From an uncultured Pelagibacteraceae bacterium (GTDB lineage: Bacteria > Pseudomonadota > Alphaproteobacteria > Pelagibacterales > Pelagibacteraceae), in the NCBI GenBank assembly GCA_902614125.1, contig CACMJW010000004.1, positions 39,180-103,179 on the forward strand: DNA of 64,000 bases. The letters run 5' to 3'. Positions 1 to 7,975 of the stretch are shown here, in pieces. The notes under the pieces were generated by a model, which searched no databases, was not told where the DNA came from, and worked only from the letters and a program-made list of their open reading frames with translations. How positions within the stretch are numbered: position 1 is the first letter of the stretch; every line of letters begins with the position of its first letter. The translations under genes and the position numbers were made by a program.

Positions 1-399
1 AACTGGCCATATAAAGAAGGTTTGAGAATTGATGAAGCCATGCATCCATTAACGATAATGGTTACTGGTCTTTATGGAAAAGAATTACCAAATCAAAACG
101 GTGCACCTTTAAGATTGATAGTGCCATGGAAATATGGATTTAAAAGCGCCAAGGCAATTGTTAATATAAAATTCGTTGAGAAAATGCCTGTCTCGTCTTG
201 GATGAATGCTTCACCAAAAGAATATGGTTTTTATTCTAATGTTAATCCTAATGTATCACACCCAAGATGGTCTCAAGCAACTGAAAGAGTAATTGGTGAG
301 AATATTTACTCACCAAGAATTAAAACAGTAATGTTTAATGGTTATGGAGATGAAGTTGCAGGTCTCTATGATGGAATGGATTTAAGAAAAAATTTTTAA
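1..399 (+). CDS. msrP: MsrP, protein-methionine-sulfoxide reductase catalytic subunit (C-terminal part)
   Basis: Open from the first base of the window, so the N-terminal part, including the molybdopterin-binding core, is missing. The visible 132 residues contain the conserved MsrP stretch [15 protein letters not shown] followed by [16 protein letters not shown], typical of the YedY/MsrP sulfite-oxidase-fold family. MsrP is a periplasmic molybdenum enzyme that repairs oxidised methionines in envelope proteins. It receives electrons from the haem membrane protein MsrQ, whose gene starts 4 nt downstream. The nearby moaB gene fits a need for molybdenum cofactor. Identity is secure from the family signature and the msrQ partner; only the 5' extent is unknown. 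Confidence 0.93.
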   Translation, partial: NWPYKEGLRIDEAMHPLTIMVTGLYGKELPNQNGAPLRLIVPWKYGFKSAKAIVNIKFVEKMPVSSWMNASPKEYGFYSNVNPNVSHPRWSQATERVIGENIYSPRIKTVMFNGYGDEVAGLYDGMDLRKNF

Positions 400-403
400 T
401 TAA

Positions 404-997
404 ATGATAAGAATTTTCAAACCCACAATCTTTGTATTGTGTTTAATTCCTTTTATAATAATAGCTTATCAAATTTTATTTAATCAACTAGGAGCAGAAC
501 CAGTAAAACAAGTAACTCATCATACAGGAGAGTGGACCTTAAGATTTATTTTACTATCTCTAGCAATGACACCTCTTAAAAAAATTACAAAAATTTTACA
601 TTGGATAAAATATCGAAGGATGTTGGGATTATTTGCTTTTTTTTACGGAACTTTACATTTGCTTACTTATATTGGTTTTGATTATCAGTTTAATTTAGAT
701 CCAATTATTGATGATGTTTTAAATAAAAAATTTATTTTTATAGGATTTGCTGCATGGCTTTTGATGTTGCCTCTTGCTATTACCTCAAATCAAAAAATGG
801 TACTTATCTTAAAACAAAACTGGAAAAAAATTCACAGACTGTCGTATTTGGTTGGTATTTTTGCTGTTCTACATTTTATCTGGTTATCTAAGACAATTTT
901 TTTTGAGCCATTGGTATACTTAATAATTCTGATAACTCTTTTAACTTTAAGATTAGATTTTATTAAATTTTCATTTAAGAAAAAATCAGTCAATTAA
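404..997 (+). CDS. msrQ: MsrQ, haem-binding membrane subunit of the MsrPQ system
   Basis: This 197-residue polytopic membrane protein matches the YedZ/MsrQ ferric-reductase-like family. It has about six hydrophobic segments, the motif GEWTLRFILLSLAMTPL near residue 45, and histidines in transmembrane segments (HLLTYIGFD, HRLSYLVGIFAVLHFIW) that would ligate haem b. In the family it passes electrons from the respiratory chain to periplasmic MsrP. It begins 4 nt after the msrP stop, so the two are almost certainly co-transcribed. Length is close to the family norm of about 200. The ATG at 404 is the natural start. Confidence 0.92.
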   Translation: MIRIFKPTIFVLCLIPFIIIAYQILFNQLGAEPVKQVTHHTGEWTLRFILLSLAMTPLKKITKILHWIKYRRMLGLFAFFYGTLHLLTYIGFDYQFNLDPIIDDVLNKKFIFIGFAAWLLMLPLAITSNQKMVLILKQNWKKIHRLSYLVGIFAVLHFIWLSKTIFFEPLVYLIILITLLTLRLDFIKFSFKKKSVN

Positions 998-1039
998 TAT
1001 TTTTATTCATATTTTTTATTAAAAGACTATATTTATCTA

Positions 1040-1285
1040 ATGGACGAAAAAATTAAGAATGAGTTACAATCTGCGGTATTTAATAGACTTATAGAACATT
1101 TGAGAGAGAGAAAAGATGTTCAAAATATTGATCTTATGAATCTTGCTGGGTTTTGCAGAAATTGCCTTTCTAAATGGTATCGCGAAGAAGCTCAAAAAAA
1201 AGGAATAGAGATTTCAGATCCTGATGCTAGAGAGCACGTATATGGAATGCCCTACTCTGATTGGAAAAAAAAATATCAAAAGTAA
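1040..1285 (+). CDS. DUF1244 family small protein
   Basis: An 81-residue soluble protein. The central motif NLAGFCRNCLSKWYREEA and the following DPDAREHVYGMPYSDWK are the hallmark of the DUF1244 family, common in Alphaproteobacteria. The FCRNC cysteine pair and the histidine in REHVYGMP may bind metal, but this is inference; the family has no established function. It lies 42 nt after msrQ and 18 nt before a YqaA-like gene on the same strand, so it may be in the same transcript. Family assignment is firm, function unknown. Confidence 0.85.
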   Translation: MDEKIKNELQSAVFNRLIEHLRERKDVQNIDLMNLAGFCRNCLSKWYREEAQKKGIEISDPDAREHVYGMPYSDWKKKYQK

Positions 1286-1303
1286 ACTTAGATTAGTTTT
1301 TTA

Positions 1304-1720
1304 ATGCTAGCTTATTTAAGTTTATTTTCATTTTCTTTTTTAGCAGCAACAATTCTTCCATTCTCTTCAGAAGTAATACTCGCAACTTTACTTACAACAG
1401 ATGATTATAAAAAGATTTTACTCTTATTCTTTGCAAGTTTTGGAAATATACTCGGGTCCTCATTCAATTGGGTTTTAGGAGTTTATTCATTGAAGTTTCA
1501 GGATAAAAAATGGTTCCCATTTAAAAGATCTCAAATTGAAAAGGCATCTAAATGGTTTAACAAATATGGAAAGTGGTCTTTATTATTTGCTTGGGTTCCT
1601 ATTGTGGGCGATCCATTAACCTACATTGCTGGCACTATGAAAATAAGATTTTCAATTTTTATTTTGCTAGTGAGTATTGGTAAAATTGGAAGATATCTTT
1701 TTATTTCTCTTTTAATCTAG
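1304..1720 (+). CDS. YqaA/VTT-domain family inner-membrane protein
   Basis: A 138-residue membrane protein with about three or four hydrophobic segments. Its order of elements resembles the YqaA branch of the DedA/VTT superfamily: an N-terminal hydrophobic segment with LPFSSEVILATLL, a central GNILGSSFNWVLG, and a conserved FNKYGKWSLLFAWVPIVGDPLTYIAG. DedA-like proteins affect membrane homeostasis and lipid or ion flux, but the role of YqaA itself is not settled. Its last 20 nt overlap the 3' end of the convergent moaB gene, so the two messages share antisense sequence. Confidence 0.82.
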   Translation: MLAYLSLFSFSFLAATILPFSSEVILATLLTTDDYKKILLLFFASFGNILGSSFNWVLGVYSLKFQDKKWFPFKRSQIEKASKWFNKYGKWSLLFAWVPIVGDPLTYIAGTMKIRFSIFILLVSIGKIGRYLFISLLI

Positions 1721-2201
1721 GGAATAATTCAACAAAATTACATGGTTTATGTTTAATATTTAATTGATGCACTAAAATCTTATCCCATGCATCAGTAACA
1801 CCACCTGAAGATCCAGGTAGAGCAAAAACGTATTTTCCTTTAGCTAATACAGCACAAGCTCTTGATTGAATAGATGAAGTACCAACCGTTGATAAACTTA
1901 TATATCTAAAAATTTCCCCAAAACCTGGGATATGTTTATCTGCAATATCATTGATTGCTTCTGGAGTTATGTCTCTTCCAGTTAAACCTGTTCCGCCAGT
2001 TGTAATAATTACATCAATTTTTTTCTTCTTCAGCCATCCCTTTAATATTTTTTTAATATCTTTTTTACTATCTTTGCAGATTTCTCTTTCCACCAAATTA
2101 TGTTGAGCTTTTTTAATTTTTTTTACCAATATATTTCCAGATTTATCTGTTTTTAAAGTTCTGGTATCTGTTACAGTTAAGAGTGCTATATTTACTTTCA
2201 T
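1701..2201 (-). CDS. moaB: MoaB, molybdenum cofactor biosynthesis protein
   Basis: A 166-residue MoaB/Mog-family protein. It begins IALLTVTDTRT, has the molybdopterin-binding motif TTGGTGLTGRDITPEAI around residues 67-83, and ends with LPGSSGGVTDAWDKIL. The family adenylylates molybdopterin (MogA) or is a closely related homologue (MoaB); which applies here cannot be decided from sequence alone, although length and signature favour MoaB. Its neighbour msrP is a molybdenum-cofactor enzyme, so the context is coherent. It starts 9 nt from the divergent TauE-like gene and overlaps the convergent YqaA-like gene by 20 nt. Confidence 0.9.
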   Translation of the reverse strand: MKVNIALLTVTDTRTLKTDKSGNILVKKIKKAQHNLVEREICKDSKKDIKKILKGWLKKKKIDVIITTGGTGLTGRDITPEAINDIADKHIPGFGEIFRYISLSTVGTSSIQSRACAVLAKGKYVFALPGSSGGVTDAWDKILVHQLNIKHKPCNFVELFPRLKEK

Positions 2202-2210
2202 AATAATTAG

Positions 2211-2954
2211 ATGATTATATTACCTATTTTATTTTTTGTAACTGCTATAATATATTCAAGTGTAGGGTTTGGTGGTGGTTCTACTTATCTTGCATTGTTA
2301 CTTCTTTGGGGAGTTCCGTACTCTATCTTTCCCATAATAGCGTTAACCTGTAATATTATTGTAGTTTCAGGAAATTCAATTAATTATTTAAGGGAGGGAA
2401 ATTTAAATTTTAGGTCACTTATTCCATATTTAATTGGATCTATTCCTTTTGCATTTATAGGAGGTTCTCTAAATATTGAGAAAGATATTTTTGAAATAAT
2501 ATTATTTTTTGTTTTAGGTATTGCGGGAATATTGTTGTTATTTAATTTTAGATCTTATGGAAATAACTCAAAAACATATAAATCTTTAGCAATCTATTTT
2601 TCAATACCTATAGGTATAGTCTTAGGTTTTGTTTCTGGTTTAGTGGGTATTGGAGGAGGAATATTTTTAAGTCCTATATTATATTTATTTCGTGCAGCAA
2701 ACCCAAAGAATATTACAGTAATGGTATCTTTATTTATTTTAATAAATTCAGTTTTAGGAATTTTGGGTCAAATAACAAAAAGTATAGAAATTAGCGAAAC
2801 CAAAAATTATATTATTTTGCTAGTAGCTGTATTAATAGGCGGTCAAATTGGGAATTTTTTAAATATAAAAATATTTCCGACAAAAATTCTTGCTTTAATT
2901 ACATCATTGCTGGTTATTTTTGTTGCTTTAAGAATAGGATATAACTTTATGTAA
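2211..2954 (+). CDS. TauE/SafE family membrane permease
   Basis: A 247-residue protein with about eight hydrophobic segments in two related halves, each starting with a glycine-rich motif: SSVGFGGGSTYLALLL near residue 17 and SGLVGIGGGIFLSPIL near residue 141. This is the TauE/SafE (DUF81) architecture, associated with export or uptake of sulfite, sulfonates or organic acids. The substrate cannot be read from the sequence. The gene is divergent from moaB with only a 9 nt gap, so control elements must overlap coding sequence. The next small ORF starts inside its stop codon (TAATG). Confidence 0.87.
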   Translation: MIILPILFFVTAIIYSSVGFGGGSTYLALLLLWGVPYSIFPIIALTCNIIVVSGNSINYLREGNLNFRSLIPYLIGSIPFAFIGGSLNIEKDIFEIILFFVLGIAGILLLFNFRSYGNNSKTYKSLAIYFSIPIGIVLGFVSGLVGIGGGIFLSPILYLFRAANPKNITVMVSLFILINSVLGILGQITKSIEISETKNYIILLVAVLIGGQIGNFLNIKIFPTKILALITSLLVIFVALRIGYNFM

Positions 2955-3130
2955 TGTTACTTAATAAATTGAAAAAATTTTATCGACCTTTTTTAATCAC
3001 ATACATTTTTTTTAGCATTGCAATTAGTTTTTATCCCTCTTTTGATTTTTACTCATTTAAAGGACAGGTAATTATAATTTCAGTCTCAATATTTAATGGA
3101 GTATTAGGAACATTTATTAAGAAATTATAA
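2954..3130 (+). CDS. Small membrane protein, 58 residues, translationally coupled
   Basis: An ATG at 2954 shares its A with the TAA stop of the TauE-like gene and opens a 58-codon frame ending in TAA at 3128-3130. The product starts MLLNKLKKFYRPFL, followed by two hydrophobic segments separated by a short polar stretch (FYSFKGQ), and ends with FIKKL. This gives a basic N terminus, two membrane spans and a basic tail. No family is recognised. The stop/start overlap suggests coupled translation with the permease, perhaps as an accessory subunit. It overlaps the 3' end of the convergent oxidoreductase gene by 6 nt. Without the gene the 170-nt gap would be unusually long for this region. Confidence 0.6.
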   Translation: MLLNKLKKFYRPFLITYIFFSIAISFYPSFDFYSFKGQVIIISVSIFNGVLGTFIKKL

Positions 3131-4228
3131 TACGTAAGGCTCAGGTCTTGCATTACTTTGCAAAACTCTCTCAACAGCAAATACGCTGATGTCAATTGTT
3201 TGATAACTTCCTGTTGTAATTAATTCTGTTAAAGCTCTTCCTATTCCTGGCGCTTGCATTAATCCTCTTCCGGTAAAACCTGAAGCCATATAAACATTTT
3301 CGTATTTTGGATGCTTTCCAACCACAGCATTATTATCTAATTTATTACAATCGTAATACCCTGCCCAACCGCCAGTTAGTTTTAATTCCTCAAAAATGGG
3401 TATTCTTTTAGCCAGAGCCGGCCATACATATTCCTCAAAATCGTTCCAGGCTGGTTCTAGATCATCTGCATCAAAGACTGATATTGGTGATCCAGCTAGA
3501 TATTCTTTTCCCTCAGGTCGCCAATAAACACCCGTTGTAAGATCTCCTGTTAATGGCATTTCTGGAATATGTTTTGGACATTTAACTCTAAAAACTGTGT
3601 GTTTTTGTGGAACTACTGGAATATCTTCTAGTAATTCTTTTGTCCAACACCCTGCAGCTGAAACGATTGTTTTGGCGTTTATCTCAGAAAGAGACTTTAC
3701 TTCCCCTTTGATAAACTCAGCTCCAAGATCAATTGCCTTTGACTTTAGTGCGCTATGAAAAAGAAAAGGATCGATCCACCCTTCGCTTTTATTATCTGTA
3801 AAAGTTGCTGTTTCAATTCCTTCATTGTTTATATAAGGAAATACATTAGTAAGTTCTGATCCCTTAATATTTTTGGTACCTGCATCACAAGCTTTATGAT
3901 TTTCGAGAGCTCTATATTGTTCTTCCGCATGTTCTGGACCAAACATAAGTAGATATCCATTTGGTACCATGCTTGCTGTTGGATTAGGATTTTTTTCAGT
4001 TTTTAACAATTCGGGTATACTGAATATGAATTCTTTAGCAAATTTTCCTAGTAAAATATTTTCTTTTTGAAAAAATTGTCTTCTAAATCCTCCAAGTGAT
4101 AAAGGGAAAGAAGCAGTTTTATAAGTTGGGTCTCTTTCAATGACTTTTACCTTTCTGCCTTCCTTAGATAAAAAGTAAGCAGTTGCAGCACCAATAATAC
4201 CTCCACCAATAACAACTACATCATCCAT
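3125..4228 (-). CDS. DadA-like FAD-dependent oxidoreductase (DAO family)
   Basis: A 367-residue protein of the D-amino-acid oxidase/sarcosine oxidase superfamily. The N terminus has the FAD-binding Rossmann motif VVIGGGIIGAATAYFL with a glutamate ending the second strand (KVIERD). The C-terminal MASGFTGRGLMQAPGIGRAL is the second FAD contact typical of DAO proteins. Members oxidise secondary or tertiary amines such as sarcosine, dimethylglycine, glycine or D-amino acids. The substrate cannot be fixed here, but methylated glycine derivatives would fit the biology of this lineage. The gene lies 2 nt downstream of tspO on the same strand, suggesting one transcript. Confidence 0.88.
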   Translation of the reverse strand: MDDVVVIGGGIIGAATAYFLSKEGRKVKVIERDPTYKTASFPLSLGGFRRQFFQKENILLGKFAKEFIFSIPELLKTEKNPNPTASMVPNGYLLMFGPEHAEEQYRALENHKACDAGTKNIKGSELTNVFPYINNEGIETATFTDNKSEGWIDPFLFHSALKSKAIDLGAEFIKGEVKSLSEINAKTIVSAAGCWTKELLEDIPVVPQKHTVFRVKCPKHIPEMPLTGDLTTGVYWRPEGKEYLAGSPISVFDADDLEPAWNDFEEYVWPALAKRIPIFEELKLTGGWAGYYDCNKLDNNAVVGKHPKYENVYMASGFTGRGLMQAPGIGRALTELITTGSYQTIDISVFAVERVLQSNARPEPYVL

Positions 4229-4230
4229 AA

Positions 4231-4695
4231 TTAATTTAAAATCATTAAATTTAAATTTAACAAAAGTGCATAACTACACCACAAAAAATAAGGTATCATT
4301 AAATACGCACTAAGCTTACTTATATCTTTATATTTTAGAAACAAAATTACAATGAATAAAATTATCACAATTAGATTTATTAAAGCTAGTTCTATATTTT
4401 TAAACCCAAAAAAAACGATACTCCAAGTTGTGTTAAATATTAGATGAATAAAATATAAGTAAACTAGGTTTAGCTTATTACTTTTTATCCAAATGTTCCA
4501 AATTGCTAGGGCCATTAAAAAATACAAGATTGTCCATACTGGTGCAAATATCCAATCTGGTGGATTGAAAAATGGTTTGTTTAATAGAGAATACCAAGGA
4601 TCTTTGAATTTTATTGTTAAAATACCTCCTGTAAAAGATGCGGTAAATGTAACAATTAAAAATAGAAATAAAGATATAAATTTATTTTTAAGCAT
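4231..4695 (-). CDS. tspO: TspO/MBR family protein
   Basis: A 154-residue protein with five hydrophobic segments and the TspO signature: GGILTIKFKDPWYSLLNKP at residues 23-41, then FNPPDWIFAPVWTILYFLMALAIW. TspO (mitochondrial benzodiazepine receptor homologue) binds porphyrins and is linked to oxygen- and light-dependent stress control in Rhodobacter. It is divergent from the short-chain dehydrogenase gene with a 24 nt gap and precedes the DAO gene by 2 nt. Tetrapyrrole sensing would be plausible in a proteorhodopsin-bearing surface bacterium, but nothing in the sequence proves the ligand. Confidence 0.93.
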   Translation of the reverse strand: MLKNKFISLFLFLIVTFTASFTGGILTIKFKDPWYSLLNKPFFNPPDWIFAPVWTILYFLMALAIWNIWIKSNKLNLVYLYFIHLIFNTTWSIVFFGFKNIELALINLIVIILFIVILFLKYKDISKLSAYLMIPYFLWCSYALLLNLNLMILN

Positions 4696-4719
4696 TTAAA
4701 TACTATACAACAGAATATA

Positions 4720-5475
4720 ATGAAAAAAACAATTTGGATTACCGGAGGTAGCACTGGAATTGGAAAAGCATTAGCCATCAAGTTTGCTAATGAAGGATGG
4801 AATGTTGCTATATCTGCAAGACGTGAAAATTTACTAAAAGAATTATCAGAAAAGTTTGAAAATATTTATGATTTTAGTTTAGATGTAACAAGTAAAAATG
4901 ATTGTAAAATTATTTTTGATCAAATTGTTGAAAAGTTTGGAGGAGTTGATATTTGCTTTTTTTCAACTGGAACATGGGACCCAAAAAAAGAAAAGGATAT
5001 AGACGTTGAGCAAATTGAAAATGTTTTTCGAGTAAACTTTTTTGGAACTGTTAATTCAATTAAAGCTGTTGAAAAATATTATAAAGATAAGAAAGATGGT
5101 GCAATTGTAATTGTATCTTCTATTGCAGGCTACAGGGGTTTACCTAATTCAACAGGGTATGGCCCCTCAAAGTCTGCTTTAAATAATCTTGCTGAAAGTC
5201 TTTATTTTGATTTTGGCAGATTTAATGTACGAGTTTCCTTAGTTTCTCCAGGTTTTATAAAGACACCTATGACTGATAAAAATGATTTTAAAATGCCTTT
5301 TTTAAAAACTCCTGAGTATGCTGCAGAAAAAATTCATGATGGATTAATAAAGAAAAATAATTTTGAAATACATTTTCCAAAAGAATTAACTTTAACGCTA
5401 AAATTTTTTAGTATTTTGCCATACAAGATATATTTTTATCTTGTAAAAAAGCTTACTAAGTTTCAAAAAAAATAA
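4720..5475 (+). CDS. Short-chain dehydrogenase/reductase (SDR)
   Basis: A 251-residue classical SDR. It has the cofactor motif TGGSTGIGKA at residues 8-17, arginines after strand 2 (ISARREN) that favour NADP(H), catalytic serine in IVSSIAG (133-134) and YGPSK with Tyr147 and Lys151. The usual NNAG turn is replaced by FSTGTW, which is uncommon. The C terminus is hydrophobic (KFFSILPYKIYFYLVKK) and may touch the membrane, as in SDRs acting on lipids. It converges on the DUF3833 gene (7 nt between stops). SDRs often accompany Cfa/DUF1365/DUF3833 clusters, so a lipid substrate is a reasonable guess. Confidence 0.9.
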   Translation: MKKTIWITGGSTGIGKALAIKFANEGWNVAISARRENLLKELSEKFENIYDFSLDVTSKNDCKIIFDQIVEKFGGVDICFFSTGTWDPKKEKDIDVEQIENVFRVNFFGTVNSIKAVEKYYKDKKDGAIVIVSSIAGYRGLPNSTGYGPSKSALNNLAESLYFDFGRFNVRVSLVSPGFIKTPMTDKNDFKMPFLKTPEYAAEKIHDGLIKKNNFEIHFPKELTLTLKFFSILPYKIYFYLVKKLTKFQKK

Positions 5476-5482
5476 TTATTCC

Positions 5483-6025
5483 TTAACAAAAAAAAACAGT
5501 TAGTTCAGCAACTTTAAAACCGAATTTTGTCATTTTTGCTCTGTTGATTGCAACTTTTTCATCTTGCATAAATATCCAATCATCAAAGGTAATTTTTATC
5601 TCTTTTCCTTTTACAGGGACTAATAAAACATATTCAAATTTAAAAGCAGGACCATAAGAATATCCTTTTGCTTTTCCAACTACATCGGAAGCTGTGCCCT
5701 CATAATTATGCTCGTCTAGTTTTGTGATATGCCATTGTCTATCTTGTACTTCACCATCATCCCAATTAAATTTCTCATCTAATATAAGTTTTTTCCCATC
5801 CCAATTTCCATTTAAAGTTGCTGAAAATTGTCTTGTAACTTTACCTGATCTGTTTTGAAGAATACCCCATGCTTTTACATTGCCTGACAAATATTCTTCT
5901 ATTACAAGTCTTGGTTTTTTATCTTTAAAATCTTGAGGTTTCATAGATTGATTACTTGAACAACTTGTAATCAATCCAAAAAAAATTATCAATAAAATTG
6001 ATTTAATATTAGAAAAAATAATCAT
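5483..6025 (-). CDS. DUF3833 family lipoprotein
   Basis: A 180-residue protein with an N-terminal signal peptide ending in a lipobox, LITSCSS, so Cys22 would be lipidated. The body matches DUF3833: a beta-rich domain with LSGNVKAWGILQNRSGKV, FNWDDGEVQDRQWHI and a late DDWIFMQDEKVAINRA. Family members occur with Cfa-like methyltransferases and DUF1365 proteins in Proteobacteria; their biochemical function is not known. It starts 7 nt after the Cfa-like gene, as the last gene in the long minus-strand run. Periplasmic or outer-membrane location follows from the lipobox. Confidence 0.85.
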   Translation of the reverse strand: MIIFSNIKSILLIIFFGLITSCSSNQSMKPQDFKDKKPRLVIEEYLSGNVKAWGILQNRSGKVTRQFSATLNGNWDGKKLILDEKFNWDDGEVQDRQWHITKLDEHNYEGTASDVVGKAKGYSYGPAFKFEYVLLVPVKGKEIKITFDDWIFMQDEKVAINRAKMTKFGFKVAELTVFFC

Positions 6026-6032
6026 AAGTATC

Positions 6033-7211
6033 TTATCTGTTTTGTAATGAGAATTGGATCAAATCTATATTTTTTGATTTAAACCCTGCTTCACAATAAG
6101 ATAAATAAAAGTGCCACATTCTTTTAAATTTATTGTCAAATCCTTGCTTAGAGATCTCTTCCCATTTTTTAAAAAATTCATCACGCCAAATTTTAAGTGT
6201 ATTCGAATAATGGAGTCCATAAGAATTATATTGATTGATAGCTAAACCATTATTTTGTGACAAATCATATAATTTTTTTTTTGATGGCAAGAAACCACCA
6301 GGAAAAATATACTTTTGAATAAAATCTTCTTTAGTTTTATATCTATCAAATAAATTATCATCTATTGTTATAGCTTGTATAGCTGCACTACCTTCACTAA
6401 CGAGATTAGTCTTTATTGTTTTAAAATAATTTTCTAAATAATTTTGCCCAACAGCCTCAATCATCTCTATTGATGCAATTGAATTATATTTTTGTTTTAC
6501 ATCTCTGTAATCCTTAAATTGAATATTAATTTTTTCATTTAGACCATTTTTAAATATTCGATTTGATGCATACTCAAATTGTTTTTTTGAAATAGTTATA
6601 CAATCAAGTTTTACATCATGATTTTTACCTACATATTCTGCAAAACCGCCCCAACCACATCCTATTTCTAAAATTTTATTTCCTGATTTTGGTTTAATTA
6701 ATTCAACTAATTTTTTATACTTGTTAATTTGTGCCTTCTCCAAATCATTGTCCTTTTGATCAAAAATAGCGCTTGAATAAGTTAAGGTTGGATCAAGCCA
6801 TAAAGAGAAAAATTCATTTCCCAAATCGTAGTGTTTTGAAATATTTTTTTTGCTTCTTGATTTATTATTTTTTAAAAGAAAATTTTTTATTTTATTAAAT
6901 ATCGAAAAGTCTAATAATCCTGAAAATTTGTATACTAGATTTATGTTTTTAGCTGTTAATTCAATTAAATTTGTTAAATCATCTGTCTCAAAATCACCAC
7001 GCATGTAAGCTTCTGCAAGTCCTGTGCTGCCACTTTTAACAATTTGATAAGTTAATCCAGGTTTGTTTATTTTAATTTTTACTTTAAGTTTTTGACTTGG
7101 ATCACCAAATAAATATTTCTCGTCATCATAATTTGTCAGAATTAGATGTCCTTTTTTGATTAGTTTAAGTGAACTAAAAACAATTTTATCTGACCAATTA
7201 TTTAAATTCAT
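6033..7211 (-). CDS. Cyclopropane-fatty-acyl-phospholipid synthase-like methyltransferase
   Basis: A 392-residue CFA-family SAM-dependent methyltransferase. After an N-terminal lipid-binding region it carries the signature HYDLGNEFFSLWLDPTLTYS (about residues 127-146) and SAM motif ILEIGCGWGGFAEYVG (about residues 178-193). The later EMIEAVGQNYLENYF holds conserved acidic residues. Family enzymes add a methylene or methyl group to double bonds of membrane phospholipid acyl chains; some make cyclopropanes, others methylated precursors of furan fatty acids. Which product applies is not decidable here. The gene overlaps DUF1365 by 4 nt, so both are translated from one message. Confidence 0.9.
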   Translation of the reverse strand: MNLNNWSDKIVFSSLKLIKKGHLILTNYDDEKYLFGDPSQKLKVKIKINKPGLTYQIVKSGSTGLAEAYMRGDFETDDLTNLIELTAKNINLVYKFSGLLDFSIFNKIKNFLLKNNKSRSKKNISKHYDLGNEFFSLWLDPTLTYSSAIFDQKDNDLEKAQINKYKKLVELIKPKSGNKILEIGCGWGGFAEYVGKNHDVKLDCITISKKQFEYASNRIFKNGLNEKINIQFKDYRDVKQKYNSIASIEMIEAVGQNYLENYFKTIKTNLVSEGSAAIQAITIDDNLFDRYKTKEDFIQKYIFPGGFLPSKKKLYDLSQNNGLAINQYNSYGLHYSNTLKIWRDEFFKKWEEISKQGFDNKFKRMWHFYLSYCEAGFKSKNIDLIQFSLQNR

Positions 7212-7975
7212 TTACTTTCAATTGTAATATTATTTTTTAATTTAATCTTTTTTGCTATGAGTTTTATTCTTTTTGCCCATAATTTAAATGCTTCATAATG
7301 AATAGCTCCAATGATCTTAAAAGTCATTAACGGGTGAGTTAAATAAGATAATATTAAATTTTTATTATTAAAATCCTTCGATATACCGTCTTGAGAGGCA
7401 AACAAAAGTTTACCATCTTTATCATTCTGGTTAATTACTACTGATAGTTGTTCTCTTGGATTAAGTGTTTTAAAATGGTACTCACAATCCATCTCTATAA
7501 ATGGCGAAACATAAAATTTTTTTTTACATTTATTTTGAATTTTTTTTTCATCTTGAGCTTTAAAAATATATGTATGTTGCTCACCGAAAGTATTTTTTAC
7601 CTCATAAAAAATAGAAATTAATTCTGAGTGCTTATTATATATAAAATATGTACTTAAAGGGTTAAATACATAACCAAAGATTCTTGGATAACATAACAAT
7701 TTTATACTTATATCCTCTGTCATAATTCCAATATTCCTGAGATTTTTTTTAACCCATAATTTTATCGAGGACCCATCTCTGTCTCCGTGATCTTTGTCAT
7801 AAAAACTTATAATATTAAATTTATTGTATGAAAAAAATTTTATATATTTGTTAATTTCTTCCAGCTCATTTAAATCTATTAATAGTGAAAATACATTATA
7901 TTCAAAATAATGTTCTTTGGGTTTGAATCTTTTATGTATTACTTTTCCAGTATAAATTTTTGAATTCTTAATCAT
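7208..7975 (-). CDS. DUF1365 family protein
   Basis: A 255-residue DUF1365 protein, recognisable from the opening IYTGKVIHKRFKPKEHYFEYNVF, the central LCYPRIFGYVFNPLSTYFIY near residue 90, and VKNTFGEQHTY. DUF1365 genes are found next to COG2907 amine-oxidase-like and Cfa-like genes across bacteria, as here. The family has no proven reaction; a role in modifying or delivering unsaturated fatty acyl chains is inferred only from that constant neighbourhood. It overlaps the upstream oxidoreductase by 8 nt and the downstream methyltransferase by 4 nt, which indicates a tight operon. Confidence 0.88.
   Translation of the reverse strand: MIKNSKIYTGKVIHKRFKPKEHYFEYNVFSLLIDLNELEEINKYIKFFSYNKFNIISFYDKDHGDRDGSSIKLWVKKNLRNIGIMTEDISIKLLCYPRIFGYVFNPLSTYFIYNKHSELISIFYEVKNTFGEQHTYIFKAQDEKKIQNKCKKKFYVSPFIEMDCEYHFKTLNPREQLSVVINQNDKDGKLLFASQDGISKDFNNKNLILSYLTHPLMTFKIIGAIHYEAFKLWAKRIKLIAKKIKLKNNITIESK

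Noticed and set aside
4493..4699. 68-residue plus-strand frame opposite tspO
   Set aside because: It is the antisense shadow of conserved TspO sequence and has no ribosome-binding site or family match.
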